Origin: JAIYCX01 sp964353175
GTDB taxonomy: Bacteria > Bdellovibrionota_C > UBA2361 > SZUA-149 > DAOLCO01
NCBI GenBank assembly: GCA_964353175.1
Contig: CAYGUX010000008.1
Location: 1 to 64,000, forward strand
Length of the DNA: 64,000 nucleotides
Reading direction: 5' to 3'
Part shown: one piece after another, positions 37,301 through 45,816 of the stretch
Numbering within the stretch: the stretch's first letter is position 1
How the letters are laid out: each line of letters starts with the position of its first letter
Program-made: the position numbers and the translations under genes
Notes under the pieces: generated by a model
Database searches by the model: none
What the model was told of the DNA's origin: nothing
The model's input: the letters and a program-made list of their open reading frames with translations, nothing else

Positions 37301-38783
37301 CTACACCTGTTTTTAGAGTTGAAGAAGGAATGTTTTTTAAAGTTGCCCCTAAAGGCTTTTGACCCAGCTCAATAGCCTTTTCGTTTAAAGCACCAAACAA
37401 CTCCCTACCCTGACTGACTAGACCTGAGCCTCTTCTACCAAAATCTAAGACTGCTTGAATCTTTGGCCGATCAGCCACAAAGGTAGAGACTTTCTGAGTG
37501 AAACTTCCATAGCCTTCCTTCACATAAGCCTCTACGACCGCATCAAATTTAGCTTTTGCTGAAGTCAGGCTACCTTTACCAATTGGAGAAGATTGCAAAG
37601 CTATCTTCCTTTCAAAAGTAGCTTTAATGTCATCACTCATAGCAACTAAGGCATTCTTCCCTCTTGCGATAGTCCTTGCTTCATCTGAGGTTATCATTAA
37701 TTCTGCAGCTAACTTCCGACCCTCTAGACACTCCTCAAGAGCAGCCCTTCCTTTTTTAAGCAGGTCTTCTGACTCAGCAGTTAGACTAGCACCGCTAATA
37801 ACTTTTTCAAAAGCCTTTAACTGCTTTTGCAATTTATTATAGTCCTTATTTAGTTTCTTTAAAGCGTCCTCGGCCTCAATTGCGGTACTATCCGAACCTA
37901 AACTAGAATTCACTTCACTTACCGCGGTCCCTACTCTAGCGATTTCTGTTTCTAGTTCGCTAGCTATCTTTGCCGCTCCAATTGCCGCAGTATCAGGCTC
38001 CGCTCCAGACTGGGAACGTGGGTTAGAAGTAGGTTCTACAGGTCTCACTGGAAGTGGATTGCTGGGTAATCTATGACTGAGTACTCTTGTGGCTGCAATA
38101 GTAAGTGGGACAATAGTTGAACCACTGTTAGTAGCAATAATCCCATTTTGACTTAAATCCCCAGTTTGAATCTTATCTTGGACCCGAGCTTTAACTTCAC
38201 TCTCTGGTCCTTGCCCTAAGTTAACGGGAACATTTTCAGTTACTAAGCTGCGCGCATTAACTGGGTTCTGCGCTTGGCTTGGTTGATTGACTTCACTCCT
38301 ATTAGATATGCTTAGGTTTTTTAGTCTAGCATCATCTCTGACATCTACCTGCCGTTTTAAATCCTCTAATTTAATTAAATAGGTTTCATTTCCTAGTCTT
38401 ATCTTAACAGCGGCAATATCGCTTGAGACGTTTACAATGACTCTTGTCGCATCTTCTTTTTGTTTAGCAGAAATTGTAAAAGTTCCGTCGGTCATACGGA
38501 ACTGTCCCTTATCTAACTTTGCTAAATTTGCAACCTGATTATTAGAATAGCAATCTTCACTTAGATAGGCTCCATTCGATCTAACATAAGAAATACCAAC
38601 CCCATTTCGACCATCAGTATCAATAGCAAAAGTCACTGAACCATTACGTTCCACTCGTGCGCTATTGATATCGCTCACGGAAGAAAGCCTAGTATTTGGC
38701 GCAATACCTAACTTCTTCTGAATTTCAGAATCTAAATTGTTGCCCCTACTATTTCTATTTTGACCCCCAACCTGCGCTCCCAA
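34371..38783 (-). CDS. 1470-residue coiled-coil / glycine-zipper protein of unknown function
   Basis: I do not recognise the family. There is no signal peptide. Residues about 30-160 look like a beta-rich domain (VTFAIDTDGRNGVGISYVRS, TYLIKLEDLKRQVD). From about 270 to 960 it is almost entirely helical, rich in Ala, Lys, Glu and Ser, with many heptad-like repeats. At about 1050-1200 there are hydrophobic Gly-rich stretches such as ALDTGIILGGGTAVLKGG and GGPVGAGIGAVGGAVGELYG, a glycine-zipper pattern seen in pore-forming or membrane-inserting proteins. The last 270 residues are charged and helical. It stands alone between argS and the transposase. A large effector, toxin or cytoskeletal-type protein are all possible. 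Confidence 0.55.
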   Translation of the reverse strand: MGAQVGGQNRNSRGNNLDSEIQKKLGIAPNTRLSSVSDINSARVERNGSVTFAIDTDGRNGVGISYVRSNGAYLSEDCYSNNQVANLAKLDKGQFRMTDGTFTISAKQKEDATRVIVNVSSDIAAVKIRLGNETYLIKLEDLKRQVDVRDDARLKNLSISNRSEVNQPSQAQNPVNARSLVTENVPVNLGQGPESEVKARVQDKIQTGDLSQNGIIATNSGSTIVPLTIAATRVLSHRLPSNPLPVRPVEPTSNPRSQSGAEPDTAAIGAAKIASELETEIARVGTAVSEVNSSLGSDSTAIEAEDALKKLNKDYNKLQKQLKAFEKVISGASLTAESEDLLKKGRAALEECLEGRKLAAELMITSDEARTIARGKNALVAMSDDIKATFERKIALQSSPIGKGSLTSAKAKFDAVVEAYVKEGYGSFTQKVSTFVADRPKIQAVLDFGRRGSGLVSQGRELFGALNEKAIELGQKPLGATLKNIPSSTLKTGVAIYNVATTRSVLVNANKYLSSLEGTDAKPIVMKDLDKLDSALSKRQGYLENRKVQSAAILEELEGVKEVRGNLAGKASKILTAELEAAKVAHGTNASAKLFALVAAAEEKLYGKWGAQIDAISDASSEFKSAKVAYEAKVNANLLYEDLSKIRKLSARSISKTENVQSATRVQSKAIVDAKQHTTSTFAKVEVELSASKLRLAEFEALSNAEGASEALKAHIQSSIKAEKASITALEDLATKSLIEDIEGAASKPLETQKYLSKKCLATQLTSIREELVDLQKSLSTVAEADRAGVQRNIKSLQAKIAVGELEHVTDALTKNEGALKLINDRLSVIEVELAGDVSDPLKVKGLTEEQARLKVSQKEVKALNEMFDAQKEVLSHRSNIATKHLALHDAKVGGASVADLAGMESELARLEKVAIKMQSQLETSMSKKLADASRNFRETIRNGAREAAYYTRHPIKGAGVGVSRLGGAAMKPVGALDRAMVDRGWNPSFSRMAAATTAVESLIRVGGADYSPETRHTAMPHLIIALNRHLGDWAVEDLGQGNSTSDLTVGGAIATETISGALDTGIILGGGTAVLKGGQLGVSAASWVAHTRYAMPLTNWVAGTRVAGVANSQLSKAAHLLKSPLFGSSLSAVGAGYGGYKAFSEGQFLDMNQRQINLTATGYVSAGALGGAICGGPVGAGIGAVGGAVGELYGVSAGLASLDKKIADSWVRKGAKETLERGIYGLTKSEEFASGEDLFEGYNALREGEKDVVDHFALMKLLPSILGENSNYSPDEIRRLGLLRAGEQASDKDKERVDKQNWARINKLVYEDGLKKLGPHITSKVLGTLEGLKLDYTELYMRSYKKEYQNVDPQSTWSGMLWGATSEKYSTNITDDLSTLTTKMEKAIVREEELFDVETFMSQERPDWKWEDMRNIKVVRDALLRSCWSMDEKSGQRLISEKAYDALGFEFEVADDIQPIESLVRNLAH

Positions 38784-39026
38784 AACCTACACCCTCCTTA
38801 ACAACAGATACTTATATACTATGTTATTGGGAATATTGTAGATTATGTAGCATGGAGCAGGTCGAGGGTAGGAGAAGACTTAAATCTAATTTCATTTCAC
38901 TATCCAGTACAGGGCTACATTTCCACCCTCCATCTGGTGCGGGGCTACATTCTGATCCATCTTCAAATATTCTACGATAACCCTCCTATAACCTTAAAAC
39001 GTAGTTTTATTTACATAGGAGGCCAG
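38784..39026. other. Transposase upstream region with REP-type motifs
   Basis: GTACAGGGCTACATTTCC near 38907-38924 and GGTGCGGGGCTACATTCT at 38936-38953 are two related motifs in direct orientation just before the transposase gene. The second is the left arm of an inverted repeat that flanks the gene. Confidence 0.55.
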
Positions 39027-40201
39027 ATGCCACGTTTACCGAAGTTCCATCCGCCAAAGAGCGTATTGTTTATTACCACTAGCCTAGAAGAAGGACTCCT
39101 CTTGAAGTCCAATCCCCTAATGAGAGCAACCCTAGAGACTTGTCTAGCAAAGGCTCAAAGACTTCATAAGGTTAGGATCTGTCACTTCCTATTTGAAGAA
39201 AATCATGTGCACCTTGTTGTCGTAGTAGATAATCCAGAGGATATAGCCGACTTTATGGAGAGATTTAAGACTGAGTCTGCTCATGCTATCAATAAACTCT
39301 TAGGACGAAGGAAAAGAACCGTATGGTGTGAGGGATACTATAGTCCTATTCTAGGCAATCCTGTAGATGTAATTAAACAAATAGTTTATCTCTACACAAA
39401 CCCCACTAAGGATAGTCTAGTTGACTCCATAGAAGAGTATCCAAACCTAAGTACCTGGGGTGCCTATAAAACAGGCGAGAGTAAGATTCCCTGCATTCCA
39501 TTTAAGCGAACTGATATTAAAAAGCTCTCATCTCTTTCGCCTTCAAAAGAGGAGGTAGCCTCTCACCTAGAAAGGCTAAAAGATCTATACCCAGAATCAA
39601 TTGAACTCATATTAGAACCTAATGCTTGGCTGGAGACTATGCAGGTCCCTGAGAAGGACTGGGATAAGATTAATCAAAGAATCATAAGCATGGTAGGTAA
39701 GACAGATGATAGATTCAAGAAGAAGAGAGAAGATCTGAATAAATCTGTAATGGGAACAGAAAGGCTTATCAACTCATCCTTTAATTTAAGCTATAGGTCT
39801 ACGAGAAAAGGGAAACGATCTTATTGTATAAGTAGCCAAATCTCATTGAGAGTCCATATTATCCAAACCATCAAGGCGCTAATTAATGAGGGGAAGGAGA
39901 TTTATCAAAGGTGGAAGGCGGGAGAGCATTCTCTTAGGTTCCCTATCGGTATCTATCCTCCGGCAATGCCTAGGCTTGCCAATCTTGTGGCTGGGGTTGT
40001 TGTTTAAGAAGCACATTCACATCACCTTCTTTCGGATAGCTTAAAAACTAATTATCTACCCGTCTGGCAATAGACTATTTAAATAAAGAACCTTTTTAGC
40101 AAAATAATTTCCATCAATTGAAACTTTTTTGAACTAGATTTCCCTTTTTTCCCTTTTTATCATTGTAAAATTACAGAACATGATACAGTAGCCCCGCACC
40201 A
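38935..40201 (+). mobile_element. REP-associated transposase unit with 14-bp inverted repeats
   Basis: TGGTGCGGGGCTAC (38935-38948) recurs as its exact inverse GTAGCCCCGCACCA at 40188-40201, enclosing the tyrosine transposase gene. A further related motif lies just outside each end (near 38907 and at 40244-40257). Single-copy transposases of this type sit between REP sequences, which they act on, and rarely move themselves. Confidence 0.65.
39027..40007 (+). CDS. REP-associated tyrosine transposase (TnpA-REP, Y1 HUH family)
   Basis: A 326-residue protein from the ATG at 39027, chosen because AGGAGG lies at 39017-39022; the frame extends to 38937 but without a ribosome-binding site. The HUH metal site is HVHLVV in LFEENHVHLVVVVDN (about residue 60), and the catalytic Tyr is in IKQIVYLYTNPTKD (about 120-125). 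The N-terminal PRLPKFHPPKSVLFITTS is the opening of Y1 transposases. The protein is longer than the IS200 type (about 150), with an extra C-terminal part, as is common in the RAYT group. Such enzymes cut and join single-stranded hairpin DNA. Confidence 0.88.
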   Translation: MPRLPKFHPPKSVLFITTSLEEGLLLKSNPLMRATLETCLAKAQRLHKVRICHFLFEENHVHLVVVVDNPEDIADFMERFKTESAHAINKLLGRRKRTVWCEGYYSPILGNPVDVIKQIVYLYTNPTKDSLVDSIEEYPNLSTWGAYKTGESKIPCIPFKRTDIKKLSSLSPSKEEVASHLERLKDLYPESIELILEPNAWLETMQVPEKDWDKINQRIISMVGKTDDRFKKKREDLNKSVMGTERLINSSFNLSYRSTRKGKRSYCISSQISLRVHIIQTIKALINEGKEIYQRWKAGEHSLRFPIGIYPPAMPRLANLVAGVVV

Positions 40202-40252
40202 ATTTTAATGTAATTTAAAAATGTAAATATGCCCCCTAACTCCGAGTACGGG

Positions 40253-41545
40253 CTATCCCCCTCTCAAATACCCCCAAGTATGCAAACGATCGCTGTCTTC
40301 TAACCACCTATCCCCGATGTCTGTTCGATAATACATATTAGGAATTAGGATGTTTTTAATTCGATTATATGCTTGGCTTTGGGCTTGTTTCATTGTTGTT
40401 CCAGTACCACATACGATCAATGCCACACCGGAGTTACCTGTGACAACCCACTGTTCATTTACTTGCTTCACATCTTCTATATGTACACCGTCTTTAACAG
40501 GCTTTTGAAAAATTATTAATGCATCCTTAGAATAGGTGTTGAAGGTTGCTTGGTCATCAAATGGATATGGTGGGACTAAAAGCCTTATGCCAATTTGAAA
40601 ACCTTTTTTAGTTTTAAAGCTCTTCAAACTTCCCTTAGCAAGCTCATAGAAAAACTGACCCATCGGCATATTAATGCCCTCTTGCTGAATACTGATAGTT
40701 GGATAACCAAACCTAGAAGTAAACTCTAATGGATAAATTCCATTCCCGTTCACAATACAATTCAGATCTATATAACCAACGTAGCCCTCTTCCTTTAGCT
40801 TTGGAGCCATTTTCGAAAGAGTAGAATTAAAGATCTTATTCGGTTCACTCCAGTACATGCTGGTACCCATCTCTCCCGTGGATGGACCTAAATTACCAGG
40901 AAATAATTTTTTATGTTCGAAATTAATGTTAATTGGAGTTACAAACTCCTGCCCATTAAAAAAGGCTCCAACAGCTACCTCCACTCCTTTCACCCGCTTC
41001 TGCAGTTGAAAAACCTTAATTCTATCATTTAATACACGCTTGTAGGCCTCTAGAACTTGAATTACATCTTTTCCGTCATCTTCCTCGCCTACAAATAAAA
41101 GTCTCTTTACATTCTGGGCTTCGCCACTAGGTTTAATCGCATAAGCACCTGGATTCTCTCTCACATGTTTAATGGCAGAATCAAAATCAAAAAATTCTTT
41201 ATACGGAATAATAGAGATCCCGTACTTTTTTAACTCTTCCTGACCATAAGTCCTGTCATCCTCTAATTTATCGGTATAAGGAGTACCTCCAATGACTAGC
41301 TTTCCTGAATTTCTTAACTCTTGAGCAAGCGCCCCTTGTCCGAGAACATCGTCAAAAACTACAACATCTGCCCAATCAACATGCTCCCTCCAATTATCGG
41401 TCTTAGCAACAAAGCCATCAGCAATGTCTCTAACTTCTTCACTATCGATATAGAGAAGAACCTCATTTCCTTCCTTCTGAATACTCCAAGCAATATCTGC
41501 TATAAGGGCATCAATGGAAACGAACAAATACTTTAAATTTGACAT
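40253..41545 (-). CDS. PurD-like ATP-grasp ligase (phosphoribosylamine-glycine ligase family)
   Basis: A 430-residue ATP-grasp enzyme. Signs of the PurD family are YAIKPSGEAQNVKRLLFVGE (ATP lysine), VEVAVGAFFNGQEFV, NLGPSTGEMGTSMYW (compare GPNTGGMG in PurD), YPLEFTSRFGYPT (metal-binding Glu and Asn/Ser region) and YRTDIGDRW near the end. It differs noticeably from housekeeping PurD, lacking the usual VLVVGSGGREHAL start, having LKYLFVSIDALIADIAW instead. It may therefore be a PurD-like ligase with another amine or carboxylate substrate. No purine genes are near. The gene's 3' end lies beside a REP-type motif. Confidence 0.75.
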   Translation of the reverse strand: MSNLKYLFVSIDALIADIAWSIQKEGNEVLLYIDSEEVRDIADGFVAKTDNWREHVDWADVVVFDDVLGQGALAQELRNSGKLVIGGTPYTDKLEDDRTYGQEELKKYGISIIPYKEFFDFDSAIKHVRENPGAYAIKPSGEAQNVKRLLFVGEEDDGKDVIQVLEAYKRVLNDRIKVFQLQKRVKGVEVAVGAFFNGQEFVTPININFEHKKLFPGNLGPSTGEMGTSMYWSEPNKIFNSTLSKMAPKLKEEGYVGYIDLNCIVNGNGIYPLEFTSRFGYPTISIQQEGINMPMGQFFYELAKGSLKSFKTKKGFQIGIRLLVPPYPFDDQATFNTYSKDALIIFQKPVKDGVHIEDVKQVNEQWVVTGNSGVALIVCGTGTTMKQAQSQAYNRIKNILIPNMYYRTDIGDRWLEDSDRLHTWGYLRGG

Positions 41546-41916
41546 ACGAATTGAACCTTTCTCTTGAACTTACGTTTAAGTATCAGCTCAAAGCCATATT
41601 ATACCCAAATAAAAAGGACAAGATAATCCATAGGATCTGGCAATAAACTCAGCCTTTTCAACTCCTCTCTAAATCTCATATTCTTCCTGCTAGTCATCCA
41701 GACATATAACGCAATAGTTTCGAGAGGTTATCGCCTAAACAAAGAAAGATCTAAAGTAAGACGTAGAAAAACTCTCCCTTACACACCCTCATATTTAAGC
41801 CTAATCAATCTTGTAGAAATGCCAGCAATCAGCACCGTATTAGTGTTCTTCACCATCATAAATAGTAACTTTAATCCCAAACTTTTTACCACCGGAATAA
41901 TGCTGAAGTATAAGTT
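41546..41916. other. Intergenic stretch between divergent genes
   Basis: This 371-bp gap must hold promoters for the PurD-like gene and the methyltransferase gene. No convincing boxes, hairpins or small ORFs were identified. Confidence 0.4.
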
Positions 41917-42912
41917 ATGTCTAATATAGAAAATAGCTATGCTGAAAGACTTCAGCGCGAACTAGAATGTTATAGAGACGACAAAAACATTCACGAACTA
42001 CCTGAAATTTATCACTATTGGTCAAATAAGTTTCTGCTCCCGATTATAAATCAGTTTGGGTATACTTCCATCGAGGATATTTTTTTCAGATACATGGTCA
42101 AAACATGTATTAGTAAACCTGATAGTAATGTTAAATTTATCAGTATTGGCACTGGAAATTGCGATTTAGAAATTCGCTTATCTGAGCGATTAAAGCATGC
42201 TGATCTAAGCAATTTCACCTTGGAGTGCTTGGACATTAATCCAACCATGCTAGATAGAGGCAAAGAACTAGCTATTAATCATGGTGTTATAGACTTTATG
42301 ACATTCAATGAAGTGGACGTTAACCACTGGAATGGAAACTTTAATTACGACGTAATAATTGCAGCACATTGCCTACATCATTTTGTAGAATTGGAATCAA
42401 TATTCGATAAGATTTATAATTTCCTTTCTCCGCAAGGCTACTTTATGACCCAAGACATGATCGGGCGGAATGGTCACTTACGTTGGCCAGAGGTTATATC
42501 AGAAGTTGAAAAATTCTGGAAAGAGTTACCCAGCAAATATAAGTTTAATCGCCAATTAAATAGGCATGAAGAGAAGTTTATGGACTGGGACTGCTCAGGT
42601 TCTGCATTTGAAGGAATTAGAGCTCAAGACATACTTCCGTTATTGGTTGAAAGATTTGAATTTGAACTATTCATTGGATGGGGCGGAATTATTGATGTAT
42701 TTATTGATCGCAGTTTCGGACATAACTTTAATCCTAACTTAGACTGGGACCGCTCCTTTATTGATAGAATACAAAACCGTAATCTACAAAAATTAATTGA
42801 TGGCAGAATCAAGCCGACTCAAATGGTTGCAATCATGTCAAAATCTGAATTAGCAAAAAAGTCATACTGGCAAGGACTTTCGGCTAAAGACTGTATAAGA
42901 CCAGTAGATTAA
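41917..42912 (+). CDS. SAM-dependent class I methyltransferase
   Basis: A 331-residue protein with a Rossmann methyltransferase core at about residues 65-190: KFISIGTGNCDLEIRLSERL is motif I (GTGNCD), FTLECLDINPTMLDRGK the acidic motif II that binds the ribose of SAM, and YDVIIAAHCLHHFVELESIF motif IV. The N-terminal 60 residues are helical and mention of YHYWSNKFLLPIINQFGYTS resembles the small-molecule methyltransferases attached to biosynthetic genes. Substrate unknown. No operon partner is near. Confidence 0.8.
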   Translation: MSNIENSYAERLQRELECYRDDKNIHELPEIYHYWSNKFLLPIINQFGYTSIEDIFFRYMVKTCISKPDSNVKFISIGTGNCDLEIRLSERLKHADLSNFTLECLDINPTMLDRGKELAINHGVIDFMTFNEVDVNHWNGNFNYDVIIAAHCLHHFVELESIFDKIYNFLSPQGYFMTQDMIGRNGHLRWPEVISEVEKFWKELPSKYKFNRQLNRHEEKFMDWDCSGSAFEGIRAQDILPLLVERFEFELFIGWGGIIDVFIDRSFGHNFNPNLDWDRSFIDRIQNRNLQKLIDGRIKPTQMVAIMSKSELAKKSYWQGLSAKDCIRPVD

Positions 42913-43151
42913 ATTGAAACGAGGAATCTTATTAACGACCAACTACTCCCTCTTTTTCTATTTTGAGGGTACTCACACTCTTCTTGCCATAGGTAACTTT
43001 CTTGACTATCTGTAAATGGTATCATATCAAGCTATAAATTATTAAATGAGTATATGAAGAGAGCCCGTGCTTAGATAAGAGTAATTATTCAATTATTCTA
43101 CTGTGAGCCTGAGGCTTGTTCCGTTTTTTTTGGTTTTTAAAGGGCAGTCTC

Positions 43152-43958
43152 ATGTCTGAATACTTTTCCAGAGCACTTGTTACTATACTTGATAACCTTC
43201 CATTAGAAGCATTGCTTCTAATTTTCACATTGGCCTCATTGTTTATTAGAGATAGATTTAGATATTCTAAAATCCTCAGACAATTAAGAGACAGAAATCA
43301 TTCAGAGCAGGTGGTTACCGCCGAACTGATAGAACTAATCCACACAGAAAACGGTGTGGCTATGGTCATACGAGAACTCCCCTTTTGCAGACGACTTGTT
43401 GATGTCTTATCAGTGGAAGCGATTAAGCTACTTTCTGCTTTTTCTAAGAAGAGTTGTATTCGAGATGCTCGAATTTTCGCTCTAAAGGATTGTCAAGCGA
43501 ATGTATATTCCGATGCCATGAAGGGAGTGTATGAACTTCTATTTAGATTCTTTAAAACTTCGATGTCTGGCAATTCGGACGGTGATACGAATTGGTACTA
43601 CTGCATACCGACTTGTTTTACTGACAGCACTCAATTAAAAGTGCTTAGGTTCCTTGTTGTACCAAAGGAGTTTATGGAGGCCTTGGCAGATGATGAATTT
43701 TGGTGGGCAAAGCTTGAAGTTGAAAAGCAAGCGCACCATGAACATCTAATTGCCTTGAGGCAAATTTCCTTAGAATTAAAAAGGAACGGTAGAAAAATTC
43801 CTGGAGTCCAATTGCTCCAGTACAGAATTTTTACTGCATACACTCCAAACCAAGTAAACCCACCAAAGCCAATCAACTGGTTAACTCAAGAAGCTCTTGA
43901 TACATTGGAGAAGGTTGGTATTCGTGTCAGCTCACTCTTCCCAAAAGAATTAGGATAG
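43152..43958 (+). CDS. Membrane-anchored protein of unknown function
   Basis: A 268-residue protein from the ATG at 43152, since a longer frame back to 43116 runs into a T-rich tract with no ribosome-binding site. One hydrophobic segment (LEALLLIFTLASLFI, about 18-32) is followed by a basic stretch and a soluble domain that probably faces the cytoplasm. TNWYYCIPTCFTDSTQLKVL and FWWAKLEVEKQAHHEHL are notable but fit no family I know. The gene lies within an 11-bp inverted repeat (GAGGCTTGTTC at 43111-43121, GAACAAGCCTC at 43986-43996). Confidence 0.6.
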   Translation: MSEYFSRALVTILDNLPLEALLLIFTLASLFIRDRFRYSKILRQLRDRNHSEQVVTAELIELIHTENGVAMVIRELPFCRRLVDVLSVEAIKLLSAFSKKSCIRDARIFALKDCQANVYSDAMKGVYELLFRFFKTSMSGNSDGDTNWYYCIPTCFTDSTQLKVLRFLVVPKEFMEALADDEFWWAKLEVEKQAHHEHLIALRQISLELKRNGRKIPGVQLLQYRIFTAYTPNQVNPPKPINWLTQEALDTLEKVGIRVSSLFPKELG

Positions 43959-43967
43959 GAATGGGTA

Positions 43968-44000
43968 GAATGAGGTTTTCAACTTGAACAAGCCTCGTTC
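43968..44000 (+). terminator. Probable hairpin terminator between convergent genes
   Basis: GAATGAGG (43968-43975) pairs with CCTCGTTC (43993-44000) with one G-T pair, round a 17-base loop. It lies between the stops of the membrane-anchored protein gene and a heptosyltransferase gene. The T-run is poor. Confidence 0.4.
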
Positions 44001-44024
44001 TTACCCCTCTTCAGAAAAGTCGAA

Positions 44025-45077
44025 CTAAGCAACCTTAAGCAATTCCTCCACCTTATACATAACAACTTCAGGTCGAATACTTTTCATACACAACTTATCT
44101 AAACCTGGACAAATTCTTTGATAACATCCAGCACATCCGATTGAGCTTTGAAGTACGTTCTGAAAATTGTTAAAAGGCCTTGATCTGGTTGGACTTGTTG
44201 GGCCCCATAGGGAAACTACTGGGAGACCTACGCCGGAAGCTATATGTAATGGCCCAGAATCAGAACCTACTCCAAACTTACTAATAGAACACAAAGTCCG
44301 AAACTCTCTTAAGCTTGTTTTCCCTATGAGGCTCTGCAATTTCACTGAAGAAGATTGGATAATTTCATCAGCTAACTTTTGATCCTTCGAGCTTCCTACA
44401 AGATATGAAGTAAGTTGAAACTTTTCATTCAACAATTCGGCAAGCTTCCCGTAATACGCACTTTCCCATTCCCGCGTTTTCCAAGTTGAACCTATCAAAA
44501 ATAAAACTCGTTTATTTGCTGGAACATGCTCTAAACCTTGCTCAGCACTTATGGATTCTAGCTTTTCTTCAAGGCTGTCAATCTCCTCACTTGAGGGCTC
44601 TAACCCATGTTCTCTTTTATCACTTGCAACAAATCCTAACTTTTCAGTGAACTGCATGTACTGCTCAACCTTATCTGAGAAATGCTCCACAGGCTGAATA
44701 GTCTCCGTTTGAAACAAATAGTTCCCCTCTCTTGAATTCTTCTTGTTAAATCCAATTCTATGCTTAGCATTAGCAAGCCTACTCGTTAACCCACTTTTTA
44801 AATGTCTCTGAAGATCTATTGAGACATCGTAAGATTCAGCACGAAGTTCCTTAATAAAAGCAAAATAGGCGAATAGACCATTTTTCCTGCGGTACTCTAC
44901 AATTCTATTAACTTTTGAATGGCATTTCACAATTTCAATCGAGGGGGTTTCAACAGCCCATGTAATTTTACAATCTGGATACTCTTCACTAATTTGCGTT
45001 ACAAGCGGAAAAGCTCTTACAACATCACCAATCGCACCTAAAAGAACTATCAAAACTGATTTAGGATCTTTGACCAT
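44025..45077 (-). CDS. Glycosyltransferase family 9 heptosyltransferase
   Basis: About 350 residues from the ATG at 45077, which overlaps the 3' end of the kinase gene; the frame opens further upstream at 45095. Family 9 marks: VLIVLLGAIGDVVRAFPLV at the N-terminus, FLIGSTWKTREWESAYYGKL in the middle and GVGSDSGPLHIASGVGLPVV with the D-x-G-P-xH-xA nucleotide-sugar site. C-terminal CAGCYQRICPGLDKLCM resembles the Cys-containing tail of WaaF/WaaC-type enzymes. It should transfer an ADP-heptose residue onto the LPS inner core at the cytoplasmic face. It is the third of three overlapping LPS genes. Confidence 0.9.
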   Translation of the reverse strand: MVKDPKSVLIVLLGAIGDVVRAFPLVTQISEEYPDCKITWAVETPSIEIVKCHSKVNRIVEYRRKNGLFAYFAFIKELRAESYDVSIDLQRHLKSGLTSRLANAKHRIGFNKKNSREGNYLFQTETIQPVEHFSDKVEQYMQFTEKLGFVASDKREHGLEPSSEEIDSLEEKLESISAEQGLEHVPANKRVLFLIGSTWKTREWESAYYGKLAELLNEKFQLTSYLVGSSKDQKLADEIIQSSSVKLQSLIGKTSLREFRTLCSISKFGVGSDSGPLHIASGVGLPVVSLWGPTSPTRSRPFNNFQNVLQSSIGCAGCYQRICPGLDKLCMKSIRPEVVMYKVEELLKVA

Positions 45078-45816
45078 ACTCCATCCCCGACACAAAACTA
45101 TCCTTTAATATTGCCTTACGACTATCATCTGCCACTCTTTTCTCCACTCCCCTATTCCACCTCTCCTTAAGGTATTTTACCGCATAATCCTTATCACTCA
45201 CACTTTTAAACTTATCGAAGTCTATTAAACTAATTCCACTAAAACGTACCAAAACATTTCCTAGATGCAAATCAGGATGTAGATACCCTAACTCAAGAGC
45301 CCTCACTGCCCATAATCCTGTATTGTATGAATGTTCTCTCAGTTGTGCTGGCTCTATAGTCAGCACAAGATCAAGTAGAGTTGATGCCTGCACCACCTCT
45401 CTGGTAAAAAGACCACCCTCATAAAACACAAGCCCTCGCTTCTTAACAATCGCCAAGATCGGCTCCGGAACAGGGATACCAATATTCCTGAGTTCCTTTA
45501 AACATATAAATTCCTTAAAAGGACGAGTGTTTTTTGGGAAACGAAGAGGTGATAAATACTTAGAGTCTACAATCTTCCGAAGATATCCCCCGCGTTTATT
45601 GCGTCTGAAGATTAACTTTAAAGATCCTCCTAGACTCACTTTAATAGGCAATCCCTTTCCTTTAAAACCATTTACCTCTGAATCCACTACAACTTCTTTA
45701 TCTAGAAAAACTTCAACACACTTCTCAACACCCTCTGAATCTACTTGATTTGAATAAAGAATTTCACAAGCCTTCAATCTTCCACATTGAATTGAATTTG
45801 ATTTAGAACTATCCAC
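45061..45816 (-). CDS. LPS core kinase (KdkA/WaaP-type 3-deoxy-D-manno-octulosonic-acid or heptose kinase)
   Basis: A 251-residue small protein-kinase-fold enzyme. GYLHPDLHLGNVLVRF is the catalytic loop (His-Pro-Asp-x-His-x-x-Asn) and ISLIDFDKFK the metal-binding DFD, as in KdkA and the RIO/WaaP group. RGGYLRKIV and KNTRPFKEFICLKELRN supply the ATP-binding Lys/Glu region. KdkA phosphorylates the Kdo residue of LPS; WaaP phosphorylates heptose. It overlaps both neighbours, by 8 bp with the upstream heptosyltransferase and about 17 with the downstream one, so the three are translated together. Confidence 0.85.
   Translation of the reverse strand: MDSSKSNSIQCGRLKACEILYSNQVDSEGVEKCVEVFLDKEVVVDSEVNGFKGKGLPIKVSLGGSLKLIFRRNKRGGYLRKIVDSKYLSPLRFPKNTRPFKEFICLKELRNIGIPVPEPILAIVKKRGLVFYEGGLFTREVVQASTLLDLVLTIEPAQLREHSYNTGLWAVRALELGYLHPDLHLGNVLVRFSGISLIDFDKFKSVSDKDYAVKYLKERWNRGVEKRVADDSRKAILKDSFVSGMEYGQRS

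Noticed and set aside
41580..41830. Possible remnant coding sequence on the minus strand between the PurD-like and methyltransferase genes.
   Set aside because: Broken short frames with no recognisable protein pattern; not distinguishable from random AT-rich DNA.
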